DNA of 64,000 bases from Bryobacter sp. (GTDB lineage Bacteria; Acidobacteriota; Terriglobia; Bryobacterales; Bryobacteraceae): positions 310,001 to 374,000 of the forward strand of contig JALHNH010000001.1 in NCBI GenBank assembly GCA_022843625.1. Direction: 5' to 3'. Below the pieces are notes generated by a model that did no database searches, had not been told where the DNA came from, and was given only the letters and a program-made list of their open reading frames with translations. The position numbers were made by a program, and so were the translations under genes. The stretch's first letter is position 1; each line of letters begins with the position of its first letter. Positions 34,908 through 43,317 of this stretch are shown piece by piece.

Positions 34908-35366
34908 ATGGAATCCTTAGACCGCAGGACTTTCGTCGCAATTGCCGCCATCGCGCCTGGAATTTCGGCAGAGTTAAAGTTCTTTTCAGCAGAAGATGCT
35001 CAGTGGATCTCAGCGATCCAAAATCAGATCATCCCCAGAGACGATCGCCCTGGTGCTGTAGAAGCTGGATGCCTTCAATACCTGGATCGACAATTGGGTT
35101 CGGCGCTGGAGCGATTTGTGATTCCCTATCGAAGTGGGCTTAAGGCATTTCAGATGCAAGAACCAAAGTTTCTGCAGATGAGTTCGTCCCAGCAAATTGA
35201 GGCACTGAAGAAGATGGACCGGGATCCATTCTTTGAAATGCTTGTGGACCATACGATGCAGGGCTTTTACGGGAGCCCTGAGCATGGCGGAAACCATGAT
35301 GAGGCGAGTTGGAAAATGATGGGGATTGAAAAGTATATGGGGGGAGGGCATTGGCATGGCGCTTGA
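34908..35366 (+). CDS. Gluconate 2-dehydrogenase subunit 3 family protein
   Basis: 152 residues. 'LDRRTFVAIAAIAPG' resembles a Tat signal, expected because this small subunit carries the exported GMC dehydrogenase with it. Family features: 'FFSAEDAQWISAIQNQIIPRDDRPGAVEAGCLQYLDRQLG', 'FLQMSSSQQIEALKKMDRDPFFEMLVDHTMQGFYGSPEHGGN', and terminal 'GGGHWHGA'. It overlaps the catalytic subunit by 11 bases. The usual cytochrome c subunit is not nearby. Confidence 0.9.
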   Translation: MESLDRRTFVAIAAIAPGISAELKFFSAEDAQWISAIQNQIIPRDDRPGAVEAGCLQYLDRQLGSALERFVIPYRSGLKAFQMQEPKFLQMSSSQQIEALKKMDRDPFFEMLVDHTMQGFYGSPEHGGNHDEASWKMMGIEKYMGGGHWHGA

Positions 35367-37011
35367 TCCTGTCGAAGTTGTGATTGTGGGTGCCGGTGGT
35401 GGCGGGGGCATTGTCGCTCAGGAACTTGCGCAAGCCGGATGGCGGGTAGTGTTGCTGGAACGAGGCAGGCAGCAGGCCTTTGCCGAGACTGGGCATTATG
35501 AACTGCGATCTCAGAGAACGACGGTGCTGGGAAATGCCTTTGGCCCTGATGATGCCAGGCACGTGCGAGTGAGGCAGAACGAACGTGGTGAATGGGTGAA
35601 AGTACTGCCGAGTGAGGGTGCTTACAACAATATCGCGGCGGTAGTGGGTGGTGGGACTCTGAGCTATGGTGCAATGGCATGGCGGTTCTTGCCTAAAGAC
35701 TTTCAAATGCGAAGCACCTATGGGGCACCGGCGGGATCTACGCTTGAGGACTGGCCGATTTCCTACCCGGATCTGGCTCCTTATTATGAGCAGGCCGAAT
35801 GGGATCTGGGTGTGAGTGGCAAGTCCGGTTCAAATCCTTTTGACGGCCCAAGAGGAAAAGACTATCCAATGCCTCCCCTGCCTTTTAATAAGGAGGCCAG
35901 CATTCTGGCTCCCGCTGGAAGGAAGATCGGGATGCATCCGTTTCCGATTCCGATGGCGATCAATTCCAAGCCCTATCAAGGGCGTGGGGCCTGTATACAG
36001 TGCCCGCACTGTGTCGGTTTTCGCTGCGAGGTGGACGCCAAGAGTTCTACTGCCGTAACAGTCATTCCGCGGGCACTTGCTACCGGGTATTGCGAAGTTC
36101 GTACCGAATGTGTGGTGAAAACGGTTCTCACAGATGCCAAGGGCCAGGCGCGGGGTGTCGAGTATTTTGATCGCGATGGAAAACTGGTAGAGCAGGGGGC
36201 AAAAGTGGTGGTTGTGGCGGCGAGTGCCACGGAGACAGCACGGCTGCTTCTGAATTCCAAAACAAAGCTTCATCCGAATGGTTTGGGAAACCGTTACGAC
36301 TGGGTGGGCCGGAATCTGCAGGGCCATGCTTACTCCGGCGCCTTTGGGCTGTTTGAAGGCGAGGTTTGGGATGGTGTCGGCCCAGCTGCCAGAATTGCCG
36401 CTTGTGACTTTAATCATGGTAACGAGGGCATCGTTGGTGGTTCGATGCTTGCTAACGAATTCATTCGAATGCCGTATTTGTTTGCACGCAGTGTAAGGCC
36501 GCCGGGCGCACCACGATGGGGCAAGGTACACAAGGATTGGCAGCGATCCTGGTACAAGAGATCCATGGGAATTAAGGGGCCCGTGCAGGAAGTACCCCGG
36601 TGGGAGAACCGGGTTGAGATCGATCCGGTCCAAAAAGATCATTGGGGGATCCCTGCTTTGCGAATCAGTGGCAAGAGGCATGAATCAGATCTTAAAACGG
36701 GAAGATTCATTGCCACGAAAGCCGCCGAATGGTTGAGAGCAGCGGGAGCACTTGAAGTTTTTTTAACTACGCCAGGAAGCGGGGTGTCCGGTGGGCAGCA
36801 TCAGGCTGGAACTGCCCGCATGGCGAAAGATTCAAAACTTGGGGTAGTTGACAAGGACTGCCGGGTTTTTGGCGTAGAAAATCTCTACATCGCCGATGGG
36901 AGTGTTCACGTTACCAACGGAGGATTCAATCCATCACTAACACTTCAGGCATTGGCCTATCGCACCAGCCAACGCATACTTAAGGCCGGTCATGTCGGGC
37001 GTCGCATTTAA
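35356..37011 (+). CDS. GMC family oxidoreductase (gluconate/sugar dehydrogenase catalytic subunit)
   Basis: 551 residues from ATG 35356. The FAD dinucleotide motif 'VVIVGAGGGGGIVAQEL' with 'VVLLERG' is at the N-terminus, and the GMC C-terminal signature 'GQHQAGTARMAKDSKLGVVDKDCRV...NLYIADGSVHVTNGGFNPSLTLQALA' carries the catalytic His/Asn region. It has 'GACIQCPHCVGFRCEVDAKSS', a Cys cluster typical of the gluconate-dehydrogenase group. Lacking its own signal, it is likely co-exported with the 34908-35366 product and oxidises a sugar or polyol in the periplasm. Confidence 0.92.
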   Translation: MALDPVEVVIVGAGGGGGIVAQELAQAGWRVVLLERGRQQAFAETGHYELRSQRTTVLGNAFGPDDARHVRVRQNERGEWVKVLPSEGAYNNIAAVVGGGTLSYGAMAWRFLPKDFQMRSTYGAPAGSTLEDWPISYPDLAPYYEQAEWDLGVSGKSGSNPFDGPRGKDYPMPPLPFNKEASILAPAGRKIGMHPFPIPMAINSKPYQGRGACIQCPHCVGFRCEVDAKSSTAVTVIPRALATGYCEVRTECVVKTVLTDAKGQARGVEYFDRDGKLVEQGAKVVVVAASATETARLLLNSKTKLHPNGLGNRYDWVGRNLQGHAYSGAFGLFEGEVWDGVGPAARIAACDFNHGNEGIVGGSMLANEFIRMPYLFARSVRPPGAPRWGKVHKDWQRSWYKRSMGIKGPVQEVPRWENRVEIDPVQKDHWGIPALRISGKRHESDLKTGRFIATKAAEWLRAAGALEVFLTTPGSGVSGGQHQAGTARMAKDSKLGVVDKDCRVFGVENLYIADGSVHVTNGGFNPSLTLQALAYRTSQRILKAGHVGRRI

Positions 37012-37060
37012 GTTGTTTGCGACCAAATCGTAGTTGCTGCAATCCAAAAGGAGGTACTTT

Positions 37061-38674
37061 ATGCAAGTTGTGCGCGCCGCTACGAATCCGAGTCAGCAAA
37101 CGCCGAGTCCGGCCGGATTCAGATTACCTCAGGCACTGATTGAAAAAAACGCTGACAGATTGTGCTGGATTTCAATTCTTTGCGGGGTTACCACTGTAGC
37201 TTTGCTTGCAATGGAAGGTTTTCTACAGCCAGAATTTGAGACGGCTTTTCAACTGGCTTCGATTCAATGGACCATAGCCGGCATCCTTTTTCTTACAACG
37301 AGCTTCATCGCCATCCAACACTTTGGACTGGTTCGCAAAGAAGTACTGCTCGACCTTGGAATCGCATTTCAGGTTTCGATAGCCTTCTCGATTGCGATGT
37401 TTGAAACCACATTTAACTGGAATCCGAATCTGCCTGTTCTGGGGCACAGCGGTGTTGCAATCTGGCTTGCGCTTTGCGGACTTCTCTTGCCGAATGCGCC
37501 ACTAAAAGCTGCCTTAGCGGCAATTTTGAGTGTGTTGGCATGGCCCGCAGCTTACGGCTTGAACCTTTACTTGCATGGATTCACGCCATTGCCCTGGAAT
37601 CGTCTGCTGATTTGGATCGGCCCATTGCTGCTGGTTGCCGTCTGGATGTATGTCTTGAATGCACGCATATTTGCGATGCAATGGAAGCAACTCAAAGCAG
37701 AAGAGCTTGGAAGTTATCGATTGGATTACCTGATTGGCAAAGGCGGCATGGGTGAAGTGTGGCGGGCACGTCACACGATGCTGGCTCGGGATGCAGCTGT
37801 AAAGCTGATTCGCGGCGATGTTCTTGCCGGAGCAACAGGCAGACAAGAGACGCTGATTCGTCAACGCTTTGAACGTGAGGCAAGAGCGACTGCAAGTTTA
37901 AGGAGCCCACATACGGTAGCTCTTTACGATTTTGGCCGCACTGGAGACAATACCTTCTACTACGTCATGGAGTTGCTCGATGGTATTGACCTGCAGACAA
38001 TGGTGGATCAGTATGGGCCCATGCACGCAGGACGCGTCGCGAAGCTGATGTTGGGCATTGCCGCCTCTCTAAACGAAGCCCACAAAGCGGGGATGATTCA
38101 CCGTGACATTAAGCCCAAAAACCTGGTTCTGGCGAAGCTAGGACTCGAATATGACTTCATTAAGGTATTGGACTTTGGACTTGTGAAGTCAAAGCTGGTG
38201 GGAGAAGAATCGCAGCTGCTCACGATGGAAGGCTCTGCAACAGGGACACCGGCTTACATGCCTCCAGAAATTGCAATGGGTAGCAAGACTGTGGATGGCC
38301 GAGCGGATCTTTATTCTCTCGGTTGTGTTGCATACTTTCTGCTTACAGGACGACTTGTTTTTGATGAGCCCACCCACACAGCAATGGCGCTGGCTCACGT
38401 CCAGAAAGCTCCGATCCCACCGAGTGAACTGGGGTTCAAAGTTCCGGCCGGGCTGGAAGCGATTGTGATGCAGCTTTTGGCAAAGGATCCCAATGATCGT
38501 ATTGCGAGTGCCGAAGAATTACACCGGCAAATCCGGAATTTAAAAGACTTGCCGAAATGGTGTGAAGATGCGGCAAAGGACTGGTGGCGGCACCACTTGC
38601 CCGAATCAGCGGCAGCAGTAAAAGCTAAGGTCGAAGACGAAATGCCTACTTCAGCCGTTGCCGCTAGCCTTTAG
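37061..38674 (+). CDS. Membrane-anchored serine/threonine protein kinase with N-terminal multi-pass domain
   Basis: 537 residues; the strong Shine-Dalgarno AGGAGGT before ATG 37061 fixes the start rather than the TTG at 37034. The first about 200 residues contain some six hydrophobic segments (for example 'ISILCGVTTVALLAM', 'IAGILFLTTSFIAI', 'LLIWIGPLLLVAVWMYVL'). A complete PknB-type kinase follows: glycine loop GKGGMGEVW, Lys in 'AAVKLIRG', catalytic HRDIKPKN, DFGLVK and TPAYMPPE. Most bacterial kinases put the kinase first and the sensor outside; here the order is reversed. The 3' end overlaps the convergent M24 gene by 11 bases. Confidence 0.93.
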   Translation: MQVVRAATNPSQQTPSPAGFRLPQALIEKNADRLCWISILCGVTTVALLAMEGFLQPEFETAFQLASIQWTIAGILFLTTSFIAIQHFGLVRKEVLLDLGIAFQVSIAFSIAMFETTFNWNPNLPVLGHSGVAIWLALCGLLLPNAPLKAALAAILSVLAWPAAYGLNLYLHGFTPLPWNRLLIWIGPLLLVAVWMYVLNARIFAMQWKQLKAEELGSYRLDYLIGKGGMGEVWRARHTMLARDAAVKLIRGDVLAGATGRQETLIRQRFEREARATASLRSPHTVALYDFGRTGDNTFYYVMELLDGIDLQTMVDQYGPMHAGRVAKLMLGIAASLNEAHKAGMIHRDIKPKNLVLAKLGLEYDFIKVLDFGLVKSKLVGEESQLLTMEGSATGTPAYMPPEIAMGSKTVDGRADLYSLGCVAYFLLTGRLVFDEPTHTAMALAHVQKAPIPPSELGFKVPAGLEAIVMQLLAKDPNDRIASAEELHRQIRNLKDLPKWCEDAAKDWWRHHLPESAAAVKAKVEDEMPTSAVAASL

Positions 38675-40043
38675 CAATTATGCTTCTGGGGGAAAGCCCC
38701 CAAGGCGTAATCATTCCGGCAGTGTTTGAGAGCGGCAAAACGCATTCACTCAGATCGATGCCCAGTCGGTTGGACATAAATGCTCTTCGGCCTTCGATCC
38801 TCTTCCAGGTATTGGGGAAACGTTCCGCAATTTCATTTCTCAACGATGCATCGGCCAGAGCATAGCCGTCCTCCATCCTTGTCGAAAAGTACACAGGGTT
38901 GCCTGGAATGATATCGGACTGGAGAATCATTCCCGAGCGCAGTTTTACTGTTGAAGCTGGGTAGAAAGAAGAACCGGGCCATTCGTCGTAGCCGATGTGA
39001 TGGCCTGGATTCAATTCCACATGAAATATTTCGTGTGGAAGCTGGGCGAGAGTCTGATCGTGGATCTGGCCGCAATCGGCACCGAGGTCGAGGGATTCCA
39101 GCCAACTGGATACTGCCAGGAAGTAAGGGCCGGCGAAGACCTCCAGATAGTCTTGAGCAGGCAGCGGAAGATCACGTTTGTCGCGAGCGATCCAGTTGGC
39201 GCGGCAAACGTTAGAACCCCAGTAGGCAACATTGGCCGACCAGGTATGGCCCACTTCGATTAGATTTCCTGAGGCACTGGCCAGACTGATACGGTTGGGG
39301 CCCGTTTTGCAGGTCATATGACAACTGAGCGGGGTGCCGTCATATTGAACGGCTTCGGCCATGAGTTGGTGGTCTGTGATGCCAGGGCGCAGCGCAAAAT
39401 GCATGCGACGGATTGCTTCAGAGGCCTTGACGTTGTTGATCTCAAAGATGGCGATGTCGGCGGCGGAGAGTGTGGCTCTGAGGCCGGTATCAGAATCCAC
39501 CAGCCAGCCAGATTGATTGGTGCAGTTCTGCCAGCCCGCAATTTCGCGAGCTGCGTCGACGATGTAGGAAGGGATGTCGCTTTGCGTGGGGCTGGTGTAG
39601 GTTTTAGAGCCAATCAGTGCAACGCGGGAAGTGTCGGTGCAGCCTTCTTCGCGCAGGATCTCTGCAAGGGTTCGAGGAGTAGTTCGGGTTTGATCTTCGA
39701 GTGAGAATTGCCGGAAGAGCTCCATCCGGAGTTCACCAGACCGCCAGAGTGGGCTGATCGGCAAATAGGATTGGCATTCATTTCCAACCAGGATGAGGGG
39801 CTTCGAATTAGCAGAAACAATGAGGAGCGTTTCTTCAAATCGTGGATCGAAGTTTGTGAAGTAGTGAAGATTGGCGAAGTGTTCGCGGTCGGCATAGATC
39901 AATGCAATGTCGATCGAGGCTTGAGCCATGCGGTCTCTAAGGCTGGCAAGACGGTGCCGAAAGGTTTCTGAAGGCAGGGTGGGAGGAGCTTCCAGTTCAG
40001 GCGTGCTGGGCCAATCGAGTTCGATCAAACGAAAACTATTCAT
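38664..40043 (-). CDS. M24-fold (creatinase/aminopeptidase P-like) protein, metal ligands apparently lost
   Basis: 459 residues from ATG 40043; the longer frame to 40223 overlaps the divergent permease. The N-terminal creatinase-type domain ('RLASLRDRMAQASIDIALIYADREHFANLHYFTNFDPRFEE') and the C-terminal pita-bread domain ('EAIRRMHFALRPGITDHQLMAEA', 'NPGHHIGYDEWPGSSF', 'LRSGMILQSDIIPG') are clear. The positions that carry Asp-Asp and Glu-Glu metal ligands in aminopeptidase P do not: 'WSANVAYWGSNV' and 'QSDIIPG'. A metal-free creatinase-like hydrolase or a non-peptidase role is more likely than a peptidase. Confidence 0.85.
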   Translation of the reverse strand: MNSFRLIELDWPSTPELEAPPTLPSETFRHRLASLRDRMAQASIDIALIYADREHFANLHYFTNFDPRFEETLLIVSANSKPLILVGNECQSYLPISPLWRSGELRMELFRQFSLEDQTRTTPRTLAEILREEGCTDTSRVALIGSKTYTSPTQSDIPSYIVDAAREIAGWQNCTNQSGWLVDSDTGLRATLSAADIAIFEINNVKASEAIRRMHFALRPGITDHQLMAEAVQYDGTPLSCHMTCKTGPNRISLASASGNLIEVGHTWSANVAYWGSNVCRANWIARDKRDLPLPAQDYLEVFAGPYFLAVSSWLESLDLGADCGQIHDQTLAQLPHEIFHVELNPGHHIGYDEWPGSSFYPASTVKLRSGMILQSDIIPGNPVYFSTRMEDGYALADASLRNEIAERFPNTWKRIEGRRAFMSNRLGIDLSECVLPLSNTAGMITPWGLSPRSIIAKG

Positions 40044-40084
40044 GCGGAATTTGATTTTAGCGAAACAAAAGCTGCGCTCAGGCG

Positions 40085-40090
40085 TATAGA
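40085..40090 (+). promoter_or_regulatory. Putative -10 box (TATAGA) six bases before the ABC permease start
   Basis: TATAGA (40085-40090), then six bases, then ATG 40097; no Shine-Dalgarno and no good -35. Same arrangement as at 26073, 45295 and 62847. Confidence 0.35.
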
Positions 40091-40096
40091 GACAAT

Positions 40097-42592
40097 ATGC
40101 GAAATTTCCACTTTGCATTGAGGACCCTCGCCAAGAGCCCCATTGTCTCGATCGTCGCCATTCTGTCGCTTGCGTTGGGCATCGGTGCAAACACTGCCAT
40201 CTTTTCGCTGTTTGAGCAGACATTGCTCAGGAAACTGCCGGTTGCTGCGCCCGGTGAACTGGTGAATCTCTCTGCCAACGGGCCTCGTAGCGGCAGCAAT
40301 TCTACAAACAATGCGGGCAACCAGCAATCGATCTTCAGTTATCCCATGTTTCGTGATTTGGAGAAGAGCCAAACCGTTTTAACCGGAATTGCAGCCCACC
40401 GCAGCTTCGGAGCCAATCTTGCATATCAGGGCCAGACTAGCAGCACCAGTGGAATGTTCGTATCAGGATCTTATTTCCCAATCCTGGGGCTCAAGCCCAC
40501 CATTGGCCGTCTCTTCACCGTTGAGGATGACAAGAATGTCGGCTCTCACCCGGTCACTGTCTTGGCCCACTCGTATTGGAAAGAGAAGTTCAATGAGAAC
40601 CCGGATGTTGTGGGCAAGTCCATGGTGATCAATGGTGCTGTGATGACAATCATCGGAGTCGGCCCTTCCGGCTTTCAAGGAACTACTTTAGGATCACCTG
40701 CTGCAATCTTTGTTCCAATCAGCATGCGAGAGGCCCTGACGCCCGGTTGGAAAGGGCTAGCCGAGCGCAAGAGCTATTGGGCTTATCTGTTTGCTCGTCG
40801 CAAGCCAGGAATAAGCGTCGAACAGGCGCAATCCTCGATTCATGGGACTTACATCGCCATCATCCGTGATGTCGAGTTGCAGTTGCAGAAGGGAATGAGC
40901 GAGAGAACCAAGAAACAGTTTCTTGAACAACAGATGAAGCTCAGCCCGGGTGAAAAGGGTCAAAGCGGATTCTTGAATACGGGAAGAGCTCCGATGGTGA
41001 TTCTTACCTGCATCGCCGCATTCGTACTCCTGATTGCCTGCGCCAATATTGCAAATCTCTTATTGGCCCGCTCAGCAAATCGCGCCAAAGAATTCTCCAT
41101 ACGATTGTCCCTCGGGGCCAGCCGGGCCCAGGTCATGACTCAACTACTGATCGAGTCGCTTGTATTGGCTTTACTGGCGGGCATTGCTGGCGTATTTGTG
41201 GCTTACGCCACCGGAATGGCAATCCTGACTTTTCTTCCCCCTGGATCGGACAAGATCTTCGAGCCTGGGGTGAGGCCGACGACAGTAGTATTCTCATTGG
41301 CTCTTTCGTTAGTTGCTGGCTTTCTGTTTGGGCTCTTTCCTGCTGTTCATGCCACCAAAATGGATCTCGCGAGTGCGATGAAGGATCAGGCGGGGAATGT
41401 GTCATCCACTACCTCCGCCTCCAGATTTCGAAGGATTCTGGTTACCGCCCAGATCGGACTTTCACTGCTTCTACTGATCTCTGCTGGAATGTTTCTGCGA
41501 AGCCTGGTCAACATATTAAGGGTGGATGTTGGAATCCGTACGGAGAACGTGATTGTATTTGGATTGTCGCCTGACTTGAACCGCTATTCGCCTGAGCGCT
41601 CCCGAGCATTGTTTGAACAGTTGGAGACAAAAGCAGGTGCCATTGCCGGTGTTCAATCTGCAGGTGTCTCATTGGTGCCATTGATTTCCGGCAACAACTG
41701 GGGCTCAAGTGTAACCGTGGATGGCTTCGCAGCAGGACCAGATACAGACACGCATTCCATGTTCAATCGGATTGGCCCTGGATTTCTCAAAATGATGAAC
41801 GTTCCAATGTTGAAAGGGCGCGAATTCGAAGCGAGAGACACACTCAACGCACCTAAGGTTGCGATCGTAAATGAAGCCTTCGAGCGTAAGTTTGGCAACG
41901 GCAGAAGCTTACTGGGACAGCGAATGCAGGAGGGTGGCGGCGGAAAGAACGATATTGAAATCATCGGAGTTGCCAAGGATGTGAAATACAGCGAAGTCAA
42001 GGACGCAATCCCTGCCTTGTTCTATACTCCCTACCGCCAAGACCCCAAGATTGGGTCGGCGAATGTTTATATCGCTACAGGCATTCCCGTTGAGCAGGTC
42101 TTGCCGGCAGTCCGTCGTCTGGTTTCGGAACTGGACCCTAACCTCCCGATGGAGGATGTTAAGACCATGGAGGGGCAGGTGAGAGAAAACATCGGGCTGG
42201 ATCGCATGATCTCAACTCTTTCGGGAGCATTTGCCGCACTGGCAACTCTGCTTGCTGCTGTTGGACTCTATGGAGTATTGGCCTTTACTGTGGCTCGACG
42301 CACACGGGAGATCGGGATTCGTTTGGCAATTGGTGCGGACGCCGGCAAGATTCGCAATATGGTGATGAAAGAAGTTGCCTGGATGGTTGGCATCGGTATT
42401 ATACTCGGCCTGCCAGCCGCCTATGTATTGACTCAATACGCAGAGTCACTTCTCTTCGAGATCAAGGGTAACGACGTGACTGTATTTGTTTCTGGGGTCA
42501 TCCTGATTAGCGCAGTATCCTTTCTCGCCGGTTATCTGCCAGCCAGAAAAGCGATGAAGATCGAACCGATCGAAGCGTTGCGCTATGAATAG
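40097..42592 (+). CDS. ABC transporter permease, MacB/FtsX type (acidobacterial duplicated orphan permease)
   Basis: 831 residues with two FtsX-type permease halves. The first starts 'MRNFHFALRTLAKSPIVSIVAILSLALGIGANTAIFSL' and continues with a MacB periplasmic domain and a membrane region near residues 295-430 ('LIACANIANLLLARSANRAKEFSIRLSLGASR'). The second repeats the pattern ('ILVTAQIGLSLLLLISAGMFL', then 'VARRTREIGIRLAIGADAGKI' near the end). There is no adjacent ATPase, which is normal for this acidobacterial family. Substrate unknown; lipoproteins, peptides or drugs are handled by MacB relatives. Confidence 0.92.
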   Translation: MRNFHFALRTLAKSPIVSIVAILSLALGIGANTAIFSLFEQTLLRKLPVAAPGELVNLSANGPRSGSNSTNNAGNQQSIFSYPMFRDLEKSQTVLTGIAAHRSFGANLAYQGQTSSTSGMFVSGSYFPILGLKPTIGRLFTVEDDKNVGSHPVTVLAHSYWKEKFNENPDVVGKSMVINGAVMTIIGVGPSGFQGTTLGSPAAIFVPISMREALTPGWKGLAERKSYWAYLFARRKPGISVEQAQSSIHGTYIAIIRDVELQLQKGMSERTKKQFLEQQMKLSPGEKGQSGFLNTGRAPMVILTCIAAFVLLIACANIANLLLARSANRAKEFSIRLSLGASRAQVMTQLLIESLVLALLAGIAGVFVAYATGMAILTFLPPGSDKIFEPGVRPTTVVFSLALSLVAGFLFGLFPAVHATKMDLASAMKDQAGNVSSTTSASRFRRILVTAQIGLSLLLLISAGMFLRSLVNILRVDVGIRTENVIVFGLSPDLNRYSPERSRALFEQLETKAGAIAGVQSAGVSLVPLISGNNWGSSVTVDGFAAGPDTDTHSMFNRIGPGFLKMMNVPMLKGREFEARDTLNAPKVAIVNEAFERKFGNGRSLLGQRMQEGGGGKNDIEIIGVAKDVKYSEVKDAIPALFYTPYRQDPKIGSANVYIATGIPVEQVLPAVRRLVSELDPNLPMEDVKTMEGQVRENIGLDRMISTLSGAFAALATLLAAVGLYGVLAFTVARRTREIGIRLAIGADAGKIRNMVMKEVAWMVGIGIILGLPAAYVLTQYAESLLFEIKGNDVTVFVSGVILISAVSFLAGYLPARKAMKIEPIEALRYE

Positions 42593-42597
42593 TATCG

Positions 42598-43284
42598 ATG
42601 GGCATTGATGAACTCGTAGCGCTGGATGGATTGAAACAATATCGTTGTCAGGACAAGGAAGTTCTTCTTCATGAAGACCACCGCTGGGTTCTCCCCATGG
42701 TGGCAGATGCTCAAGAGCGAGGCGTGCTTCCACGGCCGGTACGTGTTGTACTTTTCGACAGGCACACCGATGCAGCAGAGCCTGGAGAAATCAGCTGTGA
42801 CATGAGTGTTGCAGGAGTAATCGATTCCTGCAAGCGGGAGTTGAGTCACCACGACGATGACTGGATTGTGGCCGGAATCCGCATGGGTTTGCTGGCCGAT
42901 GTGTTTATCTTTGGGGTTGATGACCGGATGGGGGACCTACCCAAGGCTGTTGGTGAGTACGGCATCTTCGGACGCTTCGAGATGCCTGGCAAGATCGGGG
43001 GACTGGGCGTACGGGCTCGAGAGGTGTTGGACTGGACCGAATCTCCGATCCTGCTAGACATCGATCTCGATTGTTTTGCTTACGCTTACCGTGACCGAGT
43101 GATAGCGTGGGATGAAAGTGTTTTTGACAGTGAATTTGGCCCCAGCTTCCCCGCTTTTCAGACTTTCATTGAGCGGGCAGGCTTGATTACAGTTTGCCGC
43201 GAGGCGGGTTGCTGCGGAGGAGAAGAGAACGCAGATCAAATTTGGCAGCTATTCTCGACACGGCTTCTTGGTTTGAAGACTTGA
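42598..43284 (+). CDS. UPF0489 family protein (arginase/deacetylase-like fold)
   Basis: 228 residues, starting 5 bases after the permease gene. 'VRVVLFDRHTDAAEP' near residue 48 and 'SPILLDIDLDCFAY' near 150 resemble metal-ligand motifs of arginase-like enzymes, and the overall pattern ('CDMSVAGVIDSC', 'HHDDDWIVAGIRMGL') fits UPF0489, a family also present in animals. The function is not known. Probably cytoplasmic, with no signal. Confidence 0.82.
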   Translation: MGIDELVALDGLKQYRCQDKEVLLHEDHRWVLPMVADAQERGVLPRPVRVVLFDRHTDAAEPGEISCDMSVAGVIDSCKRELSHHDDDWIVAGIRMGLLADVFIFGVDDRMGDLPKAVGEYGIFGRFEMPGKIGGLGVRAREVLDWTESPILLDIDLDCFAYAYRDRVIAWDESVFDSEFGPSFPAFQTFIERAGLITVCREAGCCGGEENADQIWQLFSTRLLGLKT

Positions 43285-43310
43285 CAGCGTCGGGCAGAAT
43301 CGCGTAGCTT
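43281..43310 (+). promoter_or_regulatory. Sigma-70-like promoter of the SoxC-like gene, giving a leaderless start
   Basis: A perfect -35 TTGACA (43281-43286), an 18-base spacer and TAGCTT (43305-43310) precede ATG 43318 by seven bases. The -35 overlaps the UPF0489 stop. This is the best promoter seen in the window. Confidence 0.6.
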
Positions 43311-43317
43311 CAAACCC

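Noticed and set aside
35830..36681. 283-residue minus-strand ORF
   Set aside because: Antisense to the GMC oxidoreductase, which has clear FAD and C-terminal motifs.
42598..43284. Arginase or agmatinase
   Set aside because: The His/Asp motifs only partly match and the overall pattern fits UPF0489, which has no shown ureohydrolase activity.
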